Shown here one piece after another: positions 1 to 8,508 of a DNA stretch of 31,583 bases. Every line of letters starts with the position of its first letter. Within the stretch, counting starts at the first letter, position 1. Position numbers and translations under genes: made by a program. The DNA is from JACJXF01 sp038316435. GTDB lineage: Bacteria; Bacteroidota; Bacteroidia; Bacteroidales; GCA-2748055. The notes beneath the pieces were generated by a model. The model saw only the letters and a list, made by a program, of their open reading frames with translations, did not search any database and was not told the DNA's origin. The stretch spans positions 1 to 31,583 of the forward strand of contig JBBQAQ010000043.1 in NCBI GenBank assembly GCA_038316435.1, written 5' to 3'.

Positions 1-654
1 CTGGGAATAAAAGGAAGCTATTATTTCCGTATTGTAAAAGAAAGCAACGACCCCAAAATTATTGAGCAGATTCGCGAGCTGGGTCATGAGATTGGATATC
101 ATTACGAAGATCTTACACTTGCCGGAGGGAATTTCGAAAAGGCCTATGATTCTTTTACCGCTAACCTCGAATATTTCCGCCGTTTCTACTCTGTAAAAAC
201 CATCTGCATGCACGGAAGTCCGATGAGCAAATGGGACAGTCGGGATATCTGGAAAAAATACAATTACCGCGATCTGGGAATCATCGGCGAACCCTATTTC
301 GACATCGACTTCTCAAAAGTTGCATACTACACCGATACTGGCCGCATGTGGAATGGTAACAAATATTCTGTACGCGACAAAATTTCTAACATCCATAATA
401 CTTCTGTAATACCACATACTACCCCTACCCCTTCTGGGGGGAAGGCTGGGAGGGGCGCATTTCCCACCTACCGCTCAACCCCCGAAATCATCACCGCCCT
501 CAAAAACAACACCTTCCCCCCCCAAGCCATGCTCACCCTCCACCCCCAACGCTGGACGGACAAACCCCTCCCTTGGGCAAAAGAACTAATTCTGCAGGGA
601 GCAAAGAACGTGGTGAAGAGATGGTTTTTTGTGAATCCCCAACGCCCTGTTTAA
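1..654 (+). CDS. Polysaccharide deacetylase-like protein, 5'-truncated by window edge
   Basis: Frame 1 is open from the first base to the TAA at 652-654, so the upstream part of the gene lies outside the window. The visible 217 residues include GHEIGYHYED, which resembles the NodB/polysaccharide deacetylase core, followed by MHGSPMSKWD and, near the C-terminus, LTLHPQRWTD, which recur in Bacteroidota members of this group. The likely role is carbohydrate-active or cell-surface, but substrate and activity cannot be told. Odd feature: residues about 139-152 (TTPTPSGGKAGRGA) are encoded by a GC-rich repeat unlike the flanking sequence (421-457), and the frame continues on both sides, so the repeat is an in-frame insertion in the protein. 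No signal peptide can be assessed because the N-terminus is missing. Confidence 0.7.
   Translation: MGIKGSYYFRIVKESNDPKIIEQIRELGHEIGYHYEDLTLAGGNFEKAYDSFTANLEYFRRFYSVKTICMHGSPMSKWDSRDIWKKYNYRDLGIIGEPYFDIDFSKVAYYTDTGRMWNGNKYSVRDKISNIHNTSVIPHTTPTPSGGKAGRGAFPTYRSTPEIITALKNNTFPPQAMLTLHPQRWTDKPLPWAKELILQGAKNVVKRWFFVNPQRPV
421..457 (+). repeat. GC-rich hairpin-type repeat inserted in frame in a coding sequence
   Basis: The run from ACCCCTACCCC through CTTCTGGGGGG to GGCTGGGAGGGGC is a diverged relative of the repeats at 12032-12070 and 12188-12222: a C-rich arm, a short TTCT centre, a G-rich arm, then GGCTGGG and GGGGC. It lies inside the deacetylase-like gene and does not break the frame. Relationship to the other copies is judged by eye. 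Confidence 0.6.
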
Positions 655-907
655 GCTAAAGGAAAACCCAAATCATAACAAATCAAACTCTTTGAAAACT
701 GTGTAACTCTGTGAAATAATCGTTACCCCGTTACCTCGTTACCTTTCCCCCCCCGTTACCCCGTTACCTTTTTCCTCCCCATTACCCTATTTACAAAAAA
801 ACCTCTGTGCAACTCTGTGCAACTCTGTGTAATAAATACGTTACCCCATTACCCTATTTACAAAAAAACCTCTGTGTAACTCTGTGTAACTCTGTGTAAT
901 TCTGTAA
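655..907. repeat. Degenerate CGTTACC / CTCTGTG tandem repeats
   Basis: This non-coding stretch is built of short degenerate repeats: several CGTTACCCC units followed by runs of CTCTGTGNAA. A 57-bp block at 777-833 recurs at 844-900 with only two differences by eye (GTGC versus GTGT, twice), a 67-bp offset. The related CTCTGTGG repeat at 1814-1850 shows that the family is dispersed. The repeat ends where the truncated toxin remnant begins. Confidence 0.75.
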
Positions 908-1171
908 GTTTCATTTAGTGATTCCTTTAAAAACATTTTTTCAAAAAGAGTCAAATCAACAGAAATTGAACCTGTATTTTGGTCTAAACTTGAATTATTT
1001 GTTTCAAATCCTTTTGACCCGAAACTTAGAACGCATAAATTGTCGGGGAAATTAAAAAATATGTGGAGTTTTTCAGTAGAATATGATATTAGGGTTGTTT
1101 TCTTTTTTACAAAGAATAAACCAAAAAAAGTAGTTTTTGTTGATATCGGAACCCATGATGAGGTAAACTAA
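908..1171 (+). pseudogene. RelE/YafQ-type mRNA interferase toxin remnant lacking its start
   Basis: Frame 2 reads 87 codons from just after an in-frame TAA (905-907) to the TAA at 1169-1171. It contains FSDSFKNIFSKRVKS, NPFDPKLRTHKLSGKLK, MWSFSVEYDIRVVFFF and VFVDIGTHDEVN, a close match in pattern to the RelE/ParE-superfamily toxins that cleave ribosome-bound mRNA. The conserved LRTHKLSGKL and SxxYDxR segments and the IGTHDEVY-like C-terminus are intact. There is no ATG, GTG or TTG at the natural N-terminus: the first ATG is at 1061, inside the domain. The 5' end abuts the CTCTGTG repeats, and no antitoxin gene is visible upstream. I read it as a decayed toxin whose 5' end and antitoxin were replaced by repeat DNA; use of a rare start such as ATT at 935 is the alternative. 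Confidence 0.7.
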
Positions 1172-1324
1172 TATCATCGTCCCTCATTCAAATAAAAGCC
1201 AAATTTTTACATTTTAACGTACGTATAAACGTAATATCATAACACTTAAGGGAACACTCCCCAAAAATATCTACATTACCAAAAACAATCCATGGTCTAT
1301 CGTCTACCCTCTAACACCCCCAAA

Positions 1325-1744
1325 ATGACACCCATCAAACCCAACACCCTCCGCACCCTCTTTCTCCTCTATTCCCTCCTGGTTCTATCCTTCGCCTTCA
1401 TCTCCCTCTCCGCCTCCAAAACCACCCTTAACAACACTTTTGTATTATCTCTCCGCCTCGATTACCTCATTCATTTCAGCCTTTTCATGCTCTGGATGGC
1501 AATAGCCCATTTCGCATATCAGATAAATTTCAAAAAGAATTTAAGAAATGCTATAGTTTGGATTTTCGTCGGACTCCTATATTGCTGGTTTACCGAAGCC
1601 GTTCAGCTGTTTATACCTTACCGTTCCTTTAACATAAACGACCTGCTCGCAAACAGTATAGGTGTATTGATTGGTTCTGTGTTCTTTATGATCCCTTTAA
1701 AAAAGCACAAGTCCATGTTAAACGCAGAGATGCCAAGTCGGTAA
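1325..1744 (+). CDS. VanZ-like family membrane protein
   Basis: A protein of 139 residues with about four hydrophobic segments, carrying the VanZ-family signature: DYLIHFSLFMLW after the first segment and TEAVQLFIPYRSFNINDLLAN before the last one. Family members sit in the membrane; the namesake gives low-level teicoplanin resistance, but the function of most members is unknown. I prefer the ATG at 1325 over that at 1292, because the extra 11 residues are polar and their DNA (ATGGTCTATCGTCTACC) looks like a dispersed repeat; hydrophobic sequence begins soon after 1325. The last residues (LNAEMPSR) come from an AAACGCAGAGATGCCAAG element related to the repeat at 12493, so the natural C-terminus may have been extended by repeat insertion. 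Confidence 0.75.
   Translation: MTPIKPNTLRTLFLLYSLLVLSFAFISLSASKTTLNNTFVLSLRLDYLIHFSLFMLWMAIAHFAYQINFKKNLRNAIVWIFVGLLYCWFTEAVQLFIPYRSFNINDLLANSIGVLIGSVFFMIPLKKHKSMLNAEMPSR
1718..1740. repeat. AAACGCAGAG-type dispersed repeat at the VanZ-like gene's 3' end
   Basis: TTAAACGCAGAGATGCCAAG lies across the last codons of the VanZ-like gene. It resembles the TTAAACGCAAAGTCGCAAAG element at 12488-12507. The similarity is by eye over about 20 bases. Confidence 0.45.
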
Positions 1745-1813
1745 ATAAACACCATGCTTCCCCAGGCACAGCCCCAGCCACCATTTTCCCATTACCTTAA
1801 ACATTTAAAAACC

Positions 1814-1850
1814 CTCTGTGGTACTCTGTGACTACTCTGTGGTACTCTGT
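1814..1850. repeat. CTCTGTGG short tandem repeats
   Basis: Four CTCTGTG-containing units in a row upstream of the cytochrome c maturation gene, of the same family as those at 655-907. The remaining bases from 1745 to 1962 show no gene I can support. Confidence 0.6.
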
Positions 1851-1962
1851 GAAATAAACCACCTTCCCCAGCAAAACAAAAAACACCCCAATCTTTTTTC
1901 CCATTTCTCCGAACACTGCACCAAATTCTTTGTTATTCAAAACAAACCTAGAAATTTACACA

Positions 1963-4900
1963 GTGAAAAAATATATAAACTTCCTATTCTCCATGCGATT
2001 TACCGCAATTCTTTTTGTGGTATTCGGAGTTTCTATTGCCGTTGCAACCTTCATCGAAAACGACTATGGAACGGAATCTGCACGAGCCGTGGTTTACAAT
2101 AGCCTCTGGTTCGAAATGGTCCTCTTTCTGGGGATGATCAACCTATTAGTTAATATTTTCAGAGCTAAACTCTACCAGAAAAAGAAACTGCCTTCATTCA
2201 TATTTCATATCGCTTTTGTAGTAATTATTTTAGGTGCCGCAATTACGCGTTTCATTGGTTTCGAGGGAGTTATGAGTATCAGGGAGGGAGCTTCTTCCAA
2301 TACCATTCTATCCGATAAAACCTATATCCAGGTAAGCCTTACCGAAGGTGGAAACACAATTATTCAGAGGGATCAGTCCAATTTCTCCCCCTTAAAAAAG
2401 AGCCGGTTTAAAGCTACTCTGTCGGGCTCCGACATTCCTGTTGAAGTAAAACTCAAGGAGTTTATTTATGATGCAACGGAAAGTGTTCAGCCAGCTAATG
2501 AAAATGAAGCCGGGGTTCCGATGGTTGAAATGGTAGTTACAGGCAGCAACGGTCGCCAGACAGTAATTCTGAGAGAAGGTCAGGAAACTCTGGTCAAATC
2601 TTTATGGTTTAGCTTTAATGGCCCTTCTCATAAAGACGGCGTCAGGATATTCAATCAGAACGGAGAAGCACTCATTCAAACACCTTTTGATTACTCAGTT
2701 ATGAGCATGGCCGATCAGTCAACAACCCAATTCAAGGCAGATAGCCTCAACTCCTTTTCTACCATGGAACTCTACGATTTAAACGGAGTATCGGTAGTTC
2801 TTATGAATTATTTCGAAAAGGCTGTAACCCGTCCCCAAAAAGTTGAAAAAGCAGAGAAAAATCAATTTTATGACGCTCTTGTTTTTGATGTGACCTGTGG
2901 GGGAGAATCCCATGAAGTTACCGCCTGGGGTAAGAAAGGCATGCTTGGCGAAACCAGTTTTTCGGTTTTCGGGGGAAAAACTGTCGGGATTTCATACGGC
3001 ACACTTGTGGTTGATATTCCTTTCTCTTTGCGTCTTGAAGACTTCTTCCTCGAACGATACCCCGGATCCAACAGCCCATCATGGTTTGAGAGCAAAGTTA
3101 CGCTTTTCGACCCTGAAAAAAACCTTGTTGAACCTCGCAGAATCTTCATGAATAACGTTTTGATTTACAAGGGATATCGTTTCTACCAATCTTCCTACGA
3201 TAATGATGAAGGAGGTACCATTTTATCGGTAAACAAAGACTTTTGGGGTACATGGGTAAGCTACATTGGATATATCCTCATGGGTCTCGGCATGGTACTT
3301 AGTATTTTTAATCCTAACAGCCGCTTTGCTTTTCTTTCAAGGGAAATTTCAAAAATCAGAGAAAGTCGCAAAACTCTTGCTATGATTATCATTGCGTTGT
3401 TTGTTGTTATCACTCCCGCTATAAGTCAAACAAACACACTTCCCAAATTCGTAAGCCCCGAACATGCTCATTCTTTCGGCGAATTGCTTGTGCAGGATCA
3501 TAACGGAAGGATAGAGCCCATCAGCACGCTGAGTTCTGAAATTCTTAGAAAAGTCTCACGAAAAACCAGTTTCAACGGTCTTACTCCCGACCAGGTTTTT
3601 CTGGGTATGTTGCTGAATCCCGATTACTGGCAAACCGTTCCAATGATCAAAGTTTCCAATGATAAACTGATCCACGAATTAAATCTCAGCTCCAACTATG
3701 CTTCCTTTCAGAATTTTATTACCGACAAGGGATATGTACTCGAAACACCTGTCAATGAAGCATACCAGAAGAAACCTGCCTACCGCAGCAAATATGACAA
3801 TGAACTTATAAAACTCGATGAGCGCCTGAATATTCTCTACATGACCTTTACCTACAATTTCCTCAAGGTTCTCCCGAAAGAAGATGATAATACAGGAAAA
3901 TGGTACACACCTGATGAAGCTCATATTAGTTTCAAGGGAGAGGAATCGACATTTACTAATACTATCGTACCGCTCTATCTGCAAACACTTGAAGCAGCAG
4001 TACAATCGGGAGATTATTCAGAAGCCGGGAAATACCTGTCAGCTTTAAAAACTTACCAGCAAAAATATGGAAAGCAATATCTGCCCGATTCATCAAAAAC
4101 CCGTATTGAACTTTTCTATAATAATGTCGGGATATTTGAGCGTTTATCGGCAATTTATGGTCTCATTGGATTTGTTTTACTTCTGTTGCACTTTGTACAG
4201 ATTTTCCTGACCCGGTTAAAAATTGAAAAGGTAATCAACTTCGCCTCATGGATGGTTTTTGTGGCTTTTGCATTACATACCGCCGGACTTGCCATGCGCT
4301 GGTATATTTCTGGTCATGCGCCCTGGAGTAATGGATATGAGGCATTGGTATATATTTCGTGGGCAACAATTCTCGCCGGACTTATTTTCTCCAGGAAATC
4401 AAAAATTACCCTTGCAGCAACTGCTATTCTCGCTTACCTGATCCTGTTTGTAGCTCACATGAGCTGGATGGATCCTGAAATTACCAATCTGGTGCCGGTA
4501 CTCAAATCATACTGGCTTGTAATTCATGTTGCGATTATTACTGCCAGCTACGGATTTCTGGCTCTTGGTGCGGTAATGGCCGCCATCAACCTGATTCTGA
4601 TGTTCCTGAAATCGGAGAAAAACCTTCAACGAGTCGATCTGGTTATTGCTGAGCTATCTGCCATTATTGAAATGACTCTGATGGTAGGACTTTTCATGGT
4701 TTCTGTTGGTACTTTTCTCGGGGGAGTCTGGGCAAACGAATCCTGGGGCCGCTACTGGGGCTGGGATGCCAAAGAAACATGGGCTCTTGTAACCGTTATC
4801 GTATATTCATTCATTGCACATATGAGAATTGTTCCCGGACTAAAAGGTGTATATGCCTTTAATCTGATGGCTCTCCTAGGTTTCAGCTCGGTTATTATGA

Positions 4901-5070
4901 CCTATTTCGGGGTAAATTATTATTTATCGGGATTGCATTCCTATGCAGCAGGAGATCCTCTCCCGATACCGACATTCGTATATTATACCGTTGTTATTGT
5001 AAGTATTTTGGGATTACTTGCTTATCTGAATCATAAAAAATTAGAGAAAACAAAGGAATTACTCCGTTAA
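1963..5070 (+). CDS. ccsBA: Fused cytochrome c maturation protein CcsB-CcsA (system II)
   Basis: This fused system II protein exports haem and ligates it to apocytochrome c at the outer face of the inner membrane. The N-terminal third is ResB/CcsB-like: hydrophobic segments, then a long periplasmic region and YRFYQSSYD before the next membrane segment. A middle part (VSPEHAHSFGELLVQDHNG onward) is an extracytoplasmic insert seen in Bacteroidota members. The C-terminal third is the CcsA/ResC haem-handling part, with the tryptophan-rich WWD motif WGRYWGWDAKETW around residues 928-940 and conserved histidines in nearby segments. Length is about 1035 residues, usual for the fusion. Start: GTG at 1963 (VKKYINFLFSMRF) puts the first membrane segment close to the N-terminus; TTG 1930 and ATG 1993 are alternatives. 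The stop overlaps the convergent gene by 4 bases. Confidence 0.92.
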   Translation: MKKYINFLFSMRFTAILFVVFGVSIAVATFIENDYGTESARAVVYNSLWFEMVLFLGMINLLVNIFRAKLYQKKKLPSFIFHIAFVVIILGAAITRFIGFEGVMSIREGASSNTILSDKTYIQVSLTEGGNTIIQRDQSNFSPLKKSRFKATLSGSDIPVEVKLKEFIYDATESVQPANENEAGVPMVEMVVTGSNGRQTVILREGQETLVKSLWFSFNGPSHKDGVRIFNQNGEALIQTPFDYSVMSMADQSTTQFKADSLNSFSTMELYDLNGVSVVLMNYFEKAVTRPQKVEKAEKNQFYDALVFDVTCGGESHEVTAWGKKGMLGETSFSVFGGKTVGISYGTLVVDIPFSLRLEDFFLERYPGSNSPSWFESKVTLFDPEKNLVEPRRIFMNNVLIYKGYRFYQSSYDNDEGGTILSVNKDFWGTWVSYIGYILMGLGMVLSIFNPNSRFAFLSREISKIRESRKTLAMIIIALFVVITPAISQTNTLPKFVSPEHAHSFGELLVQDHNGRIEPISTLSSEILRKVSRKTSFNGLTPDQVFLGMLLNPDYWQTVPMIKVSNDKLIHELNLSSNYASFQNFITDKGYVLETPVNEAYQKKPAYRSKYDNELIKLDERLNILYMTFTYNFLKVLPKEDDNTGKWYTPDEAHISFKGEESTFTNTIVPLYLQTLEAAVQSGDYSEAGKYLSALKTYQQKYGKQYLPDSSKTRIELFYNNVGIFERLSAIYGLIGFVLLLLHFVQIFLTRLKIEKVINFASWMVFVAFALHTAGLAMRWYISGHAPWSNGYEALVYISWATILAGLIFSRKSKITLAATAILAYLILFVAHMSWMDPEITNLVPVLKSYWLVIHVAIITASYGFLALGAVMAAINLILMFLKSEKNLQRVDLVIAELSAIIEMTLMVGLFMVSVGTFLGGVWANESWGRYWGWDAKETWALVTVIVYSFIAHMRIVPGLKGVYAFNLMALLGFSSVIMTYFGVNYYLSGLHSYAAGDPLPIPTFVYYTVVIVSILGLLAYLNHKKLEKTKELLR

Positions 5071-5975
5071 TACCCCCAGTTTTTCATTACTGCAAGATCT
5101 TCCTTAACACTTTCCATAGGCGTTTTGTCCTGATAGGCCTCCTGCTCAATAATAAAGCAATTTGTACCTCCTATTTTTGCAGCAAGCTCTACAACTTTTT
5201 GAGCGCTAACAATGCCCTTTCCCAGGATAGTGCTAACATATTTTTCCTCACCTGCTCCGCCTGCTATCTCGTCTTTTACATGAATGATCTCAAATCTGCC
5301 CGGATATTGATTCATAACATCAAGTGCAACAGCTCCCCCGTTATATAAATTACCGATATCCAGCTGCAAGGCAACAAGATTCTGCTGCATGCTCTTCATC
5401 ATTATATCAAATATCTTTTCGCCATTCAGCTTTTCAGAAAATTCAAAGGCATGATTGTGATATCCAAATTTCATGCCTGATTGCTGGCATAACTCCCCCG
5501 ACTTATTAAAAATATCCATGTAATGTTTGAAATCGTCGTAGGTACGCCTCATTTTTACGTCCATCCAAGGGCTGACTACCCATTTTTGACCAAGAATTGC
5601 GGCATCTTCAACGGTATATTTCCAACTGTCGCTGAAATCCTTTGTTGATTCATCCCAATGGTTTATTCCCATTACTGTATGACCGCTGATCATTTTCAAA
5701 CCCAGAGAATCCAGAACTTTTCGGAATTCAGCTGCTGAATATCCATAAAACTTTCTGTCGATATAATTAGCGTGTTCCACATAAATATATCCCATTTTAG
5801 CAAGTTCAGTAAGGGTTTCCAGTGGGTCTCTCATCATATCATCCCGTACAGAATACAATTGAAGGCCTACTATTTCTTTTGCTTTAAGCGAAGCAAAAAG
5901 CTTACCCGGTATAAATGTGGCTCCAATTGCTGCAAGAGCGCTTGCTTTTACGAAAGTTCTGCGTGAGGTTTTCAT
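5067..5975 (-). CDS. Tat-exported sugar phosphate isomerase/epimerase-like TIM barrel protein
   Basis: A protein of 302 residues beginning with a twin-arginine signal (SRRTFVK, then a hydrophobic stretch to about residue 28), so export of the folded protein to the periplasm is expected. The rest matches the xylose-isomerase-like/AP endonuclease 2 TIM barrel family: YVEHANY early, FGYHNHAFEF, LQLDIGN, IIHVKDE and FIIEQEAY at the ends of successive strands, supplying the Glu, His and Asp residues that usually bind a divalent metal. Members isomerise or epimerise sugars or act on keto-sugars; the substrate here is unknown. It lies 114 bases downstream of the epimerase gene on the same strand, so it may be co-transcribed with the peptide/D-amino-acid set, though it fits sugar degradation equally well. 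Confidence 0.85.
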   Translation of the reverse strand: MKTSRRTFVKASALAAIGATFIPGKLFASLKAKEIVGLQLYSVRDDMMRDPLETLTELAKMGYIYVEHANYIDRKFYGYSAAEFRKVLDSLGLKMISGHTVMGINHWDESTKDFSDSWKYTVEDAAILGQKWVVSPWMDVKMRRTYDDFKHYMDIFNKSGELCQQSGMKFGYHNHAFEFSEKLNGEKIFDIMMKSMQQNLVALQLDIGNLYNGGAVALDVMNQYPGRFEIIHVKDEIAGGAGEEKYVSTILGKGIVSAQKVVELAAKIGGTNCFIIEQEAYQDKTPMESVKEDLAVMKNWGY

Positions 5976-6089
5976 TTAGTTGGATTAAAAAAATGTGAAT
6001 ATAAAAAGCGAAATAATTACTGATAATTTGATATTCAACAGGAATGGTTATAAAATTATGAAAACATTCTGTTAAAACAAATCTTAAAA

Positions 6090-7154
6090 TTATTCCAATT
6101 CAAATCCCAAGCCCGGTAATTCTGTAGTTCTCAAAATCCCATCTTCAATTATTACAGCTCCGGATGTGGGATCCCCAATAAGATCAAGGTGTCCGTCAAG
6201 ATCAGCATAGGTTATATTCGGACGGGCAAGCGCAAAATGCAGACCCGCTGCAATAGCCAATGCCGATTCATCCATACAGCCTACCATCGCCTCAACACCA
6301 GCTGCACGCGCAATTGAATTGATTCGTATCGCCTCATTGATCCCTCCAACTTTCATGAGCTTAATATTCATGAGGTCTGTAAGTTCATTACGGGTTAAAC
6401 TCAGGGCATCACTAACATTCATAAGACTCTCATCTGCCATCACAGGAATATGAACACTTTTAACAACCTGCCCCAGAAGTTCAATCATATCGCGGGGAGT
6501 AGGCTGTTCAATCAGCTCAACCCTTGCAGGTCGCGTTTGCTCTACAAACTGAATTGCATCCTCAAGCGAATATCCCTGATTGGCATCAAAGCGAATCTCC
6601 ATATCATCGCCGAGAATCTCACGAACCTTCATAATTTTTTCTACATCTTCCCCAACATTAAGTCCGCCTTTGATTTTAAAAATGAAAAATCCGTTTTTGC
6701 GATGCTCTTTTGCTTTGCGAAGCGTATCTGCCAATGGCATTATGCTGATTGTGATGCTTGTGGGAATCGAAGTTCTATATCCCCCGAGATACTTATACAG
6801 CGGAACCCCGGCCGATTTGGAAATCAGGTCGTATAGGAGCATGTCGGTCATTGCCAAGGCTGATGGGTGCTTGAGAAGTGAAGATCTTAGATCCTCAAGA
6901 ATACGGGCATATCGAAAAGGATCCGATCCCCTGAGAGCAGGTTCAATGTGAAAATTATAAATCTCCATTACCGAATCGGCCGTCTCACCAGTTACCTCAA
7001 CATCGGGAGCTGCACAGCCAAATCCGCGCATTCCGTGGTCGGTTTCTGCGATTATAAATAAATTGGAGCAAGAATGTATGGTTTCATAGGCAATCGTGTA
7101 TGGTTCACTTAGCTTCATTTCAAGAACACGACATTCTGTGCGGAGAATTTTCAT
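6090..7154 (-). CDS. Dipeptide epimerase (L-Ala-D/L-Glu epimerase-like), enolase superfamily
   Basis: A protein of 354 residues of the muconate-lactonising subgroup of the enolase superfamily. Visible: the KxK pair in FKIKGG (K160, K162), metal ligands D190 (RFDAN), E216 (LIEQP) and D241 (MADES), and the second-face lysine region NIKLMKVGG (K265/K268). A DxD motif, DLD at 318-320, is present near the C-terminus; in characterised dipeptide epimerases such aspartates bind the amino group of the substrate dipeptide. This favours epimerisation of L-Ala-D-Glu-like dipeptides from peptidoglycan. The other candidate is an N-acyl-glutamate racemase of the DgcA type, which is often paired with a DUF1611 protein as here. 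Third gene of a leftward set, 159 bases after the DUF1611 gene. Confidence 0.85.
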   Translation of the reverse strand: MKILRTECRVLEMKLSEPYTIAYETIHSCSNLFIIAETDHGMRGFGCAAPDVEVTGETADSVMEIYNFHIEPALRGSDPFRYARILEDLRSSLLKHPSALAMTDMLLYDLISKSAGVPLYKYLGGYRTSIPTSITISIMPLADTLRKAKEHRKNGFFIFKIKGGLNVGEDVEKIMKVREILGDDMEIRFDANQGYSLEDAIQFVEQTRPARVELIEQPTPRDMIELLGQVVKSVHIPVMADESLMNVSDALSLTRNELTDLMNIKLMKVGGINEAIRINSIARAAGVEAMVGCMDESALAIAAGLHFALARPNITYADLDGHLDLIGDPTSGAVIIEDGILRTTELPGLGFELE

Positions 7155-7313
7155 AAATCACAAACTCTGAATTTGCAGGGTAAAAGGTACAAGCTTTACT
7201 GCCAAAAACCATGCGATATGCATTAAAAGAAACGAATCAATTTTTGATAATAAGTAATGTTTTTGTAATGTAAAATACTATAAAGCAATAATATATAGTC
7301 TGTCAAAGTTGAA

Positions 7314-8393
7314 TTATTTAGTATTTAATAAAGGCAATAAAACTTTCATCAACTCCCCGGCACCGTGTTTAAGCACATCGAATGCCGGAATCCCTGTCTC
7401 TTTAAGTATTTTATCACATTCCAGCTGTATTTCCTCCTCCTTCATGTTTTCATGATTAAGAGTGATTGCCGCAACTTTCCTGCCTGATATCATTTCAATT
7501 GCCTCTATCTGTTTTTTCAGGGGATGTAAAGCTATCCCCGGAAAACCGTCGTATTCAACCCGTTTGGGGGCGTGCTGAAGAATAACGAAATCAGGCCTTC
7601 CTGCAGCAAGAAGCTCAAAACCGCCGGGATATGCCGGATTCAAAAGACTCCCTTGCCCTTCCAGAACAATAACATCCGGGTTTTCATTTTTCCAGGCTTG
7701 TACAATGTGATGTTCAATCTCCCCCGAGATAAAATCGTTGATAAGTGAGTCGAGTATAAAACTGTACTTAGCACCCTGTAACCATGCCGTTTGGCCTGTT
7801 CCAATGAGCTCAGCCTTTTTCCCGGCATCCCTGAAACCATGAACAATAATCCATGCGGTAGTGCGCTTTCCGATGGCTGAGTCGGTACCCAGAACAGCCA
7901 GTTTAAGTGAGGTTACTTTTTCAATATCCCCTGTGAAAAAATGCAGATCGTTGCGATCTGGCGTGCGACGGATATCCCGAATTTTAAGACCTCTGTATTT
8001 GGCCAGTTTCCTGAATTCCGGATCGTCCCCCAGAAAATCATGCAAACCGGAATCTATATTCAATCCCGATTCAAGTGCCAGTAAAATGTCTTTTCTCTGA
8101 CTCTTTTTAAAACGCCCACCATCAGGCGCAATGCCGATTACCAGGGTTTTGACTTCCTTTCCCTTTGCAAGAGCAGTAACAATTGCGTCATCAACAGATT
8201 TCACGACGGGTATTCCGTTTTTATGGCCGTCCAGAACTTCTCCTGCATCTTTGCCTGCATATTTTGAGTCGATAACAGCCAATACTTCATAACGGGTCGT
8301 AAACCGTACCAGTCCGTGAGCTGTTTTTCCGTTTGATGTGTTAAATGACCCCTCGCAGTATACAATGGCAGGGCCGTCAATAGTTTTTTTCAT
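7314..8393 (-). CDS. DUF1611 family protein (DgcN-like)
   Basis: A protein of 359 residues matching the DUF1611 family, which has an N-terminal Rossmann-like half and a C-terminal P-loop-like half. Seen: GTDSAIGKRT at about residues 169-178, resembling a nucleotide-binding loop, and EGQGSLLNPAYPGG at about 245-258. Some family members (DgcN) are reported to act with the racemase DgcA in D-glutamate catabolism as an N-acetyltransferase; whether this protein does so is inference. Start chosen at ATG 8393 (MKKTIDGPAIVYCEG), since family similarity begins there; the upstream extension to 8477 has no family character. It sits between a PLP enzyme and an enolase-superfamily epimerase on the same strand, so all three probably act in one pathway on D-amino acids or muropeptide fragments. 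Confidence 0.8.
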   Translation of the reverse strand: MKKTIDGPAIVYCEGSFNTSNGKTAHGLVRFTTRYEVLAVIDSKYAGKDAGEVLDGHKNGIPVVKSVDDAIVTALAKGKEVKTLVIGIAPDGGRFKKSQRKDILLALESGLNIDSGLHDFLGDDPEFRKLAKYRGLKIRDIRRTPDRNDLHFFTGDIEKVTSLKLAVLGTDSAIGKRTTAWIIVHGFRDAGKKAELIGTGQTAWLQGAKYSFILDSLINDFISGEIEHHIVQAWKNENPDVIVLEGQGSLLNPAYPGGFELLAAGRPDFVILQHAPKRVEYDGFPGIALHPLKKQIEAIEMISGRKVAAITLNHENMKEEEIQLECDKILKETGIPAFDVLKHGAGELMKVLLPLLNTK

Positions 8394-8508
8394 GGGATAT
8401 TCTTTTAAAACATTGCTATTTTTTGTTGAGCACAATGGCTCAGAGGCCAAAGATAGGGCAAATAAAATCTCTTGCATTTCCTGAGCTCCTGACCTTGTGC
8501 ATCATTTT

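Noticed and set aside
1818..2102. A 94-codon ORF overlapping the start of ccsBA
   Set aside because: It is out of frame with the clear ccsBA coding sequence, and its first part reads through CTCTGTG repeats.
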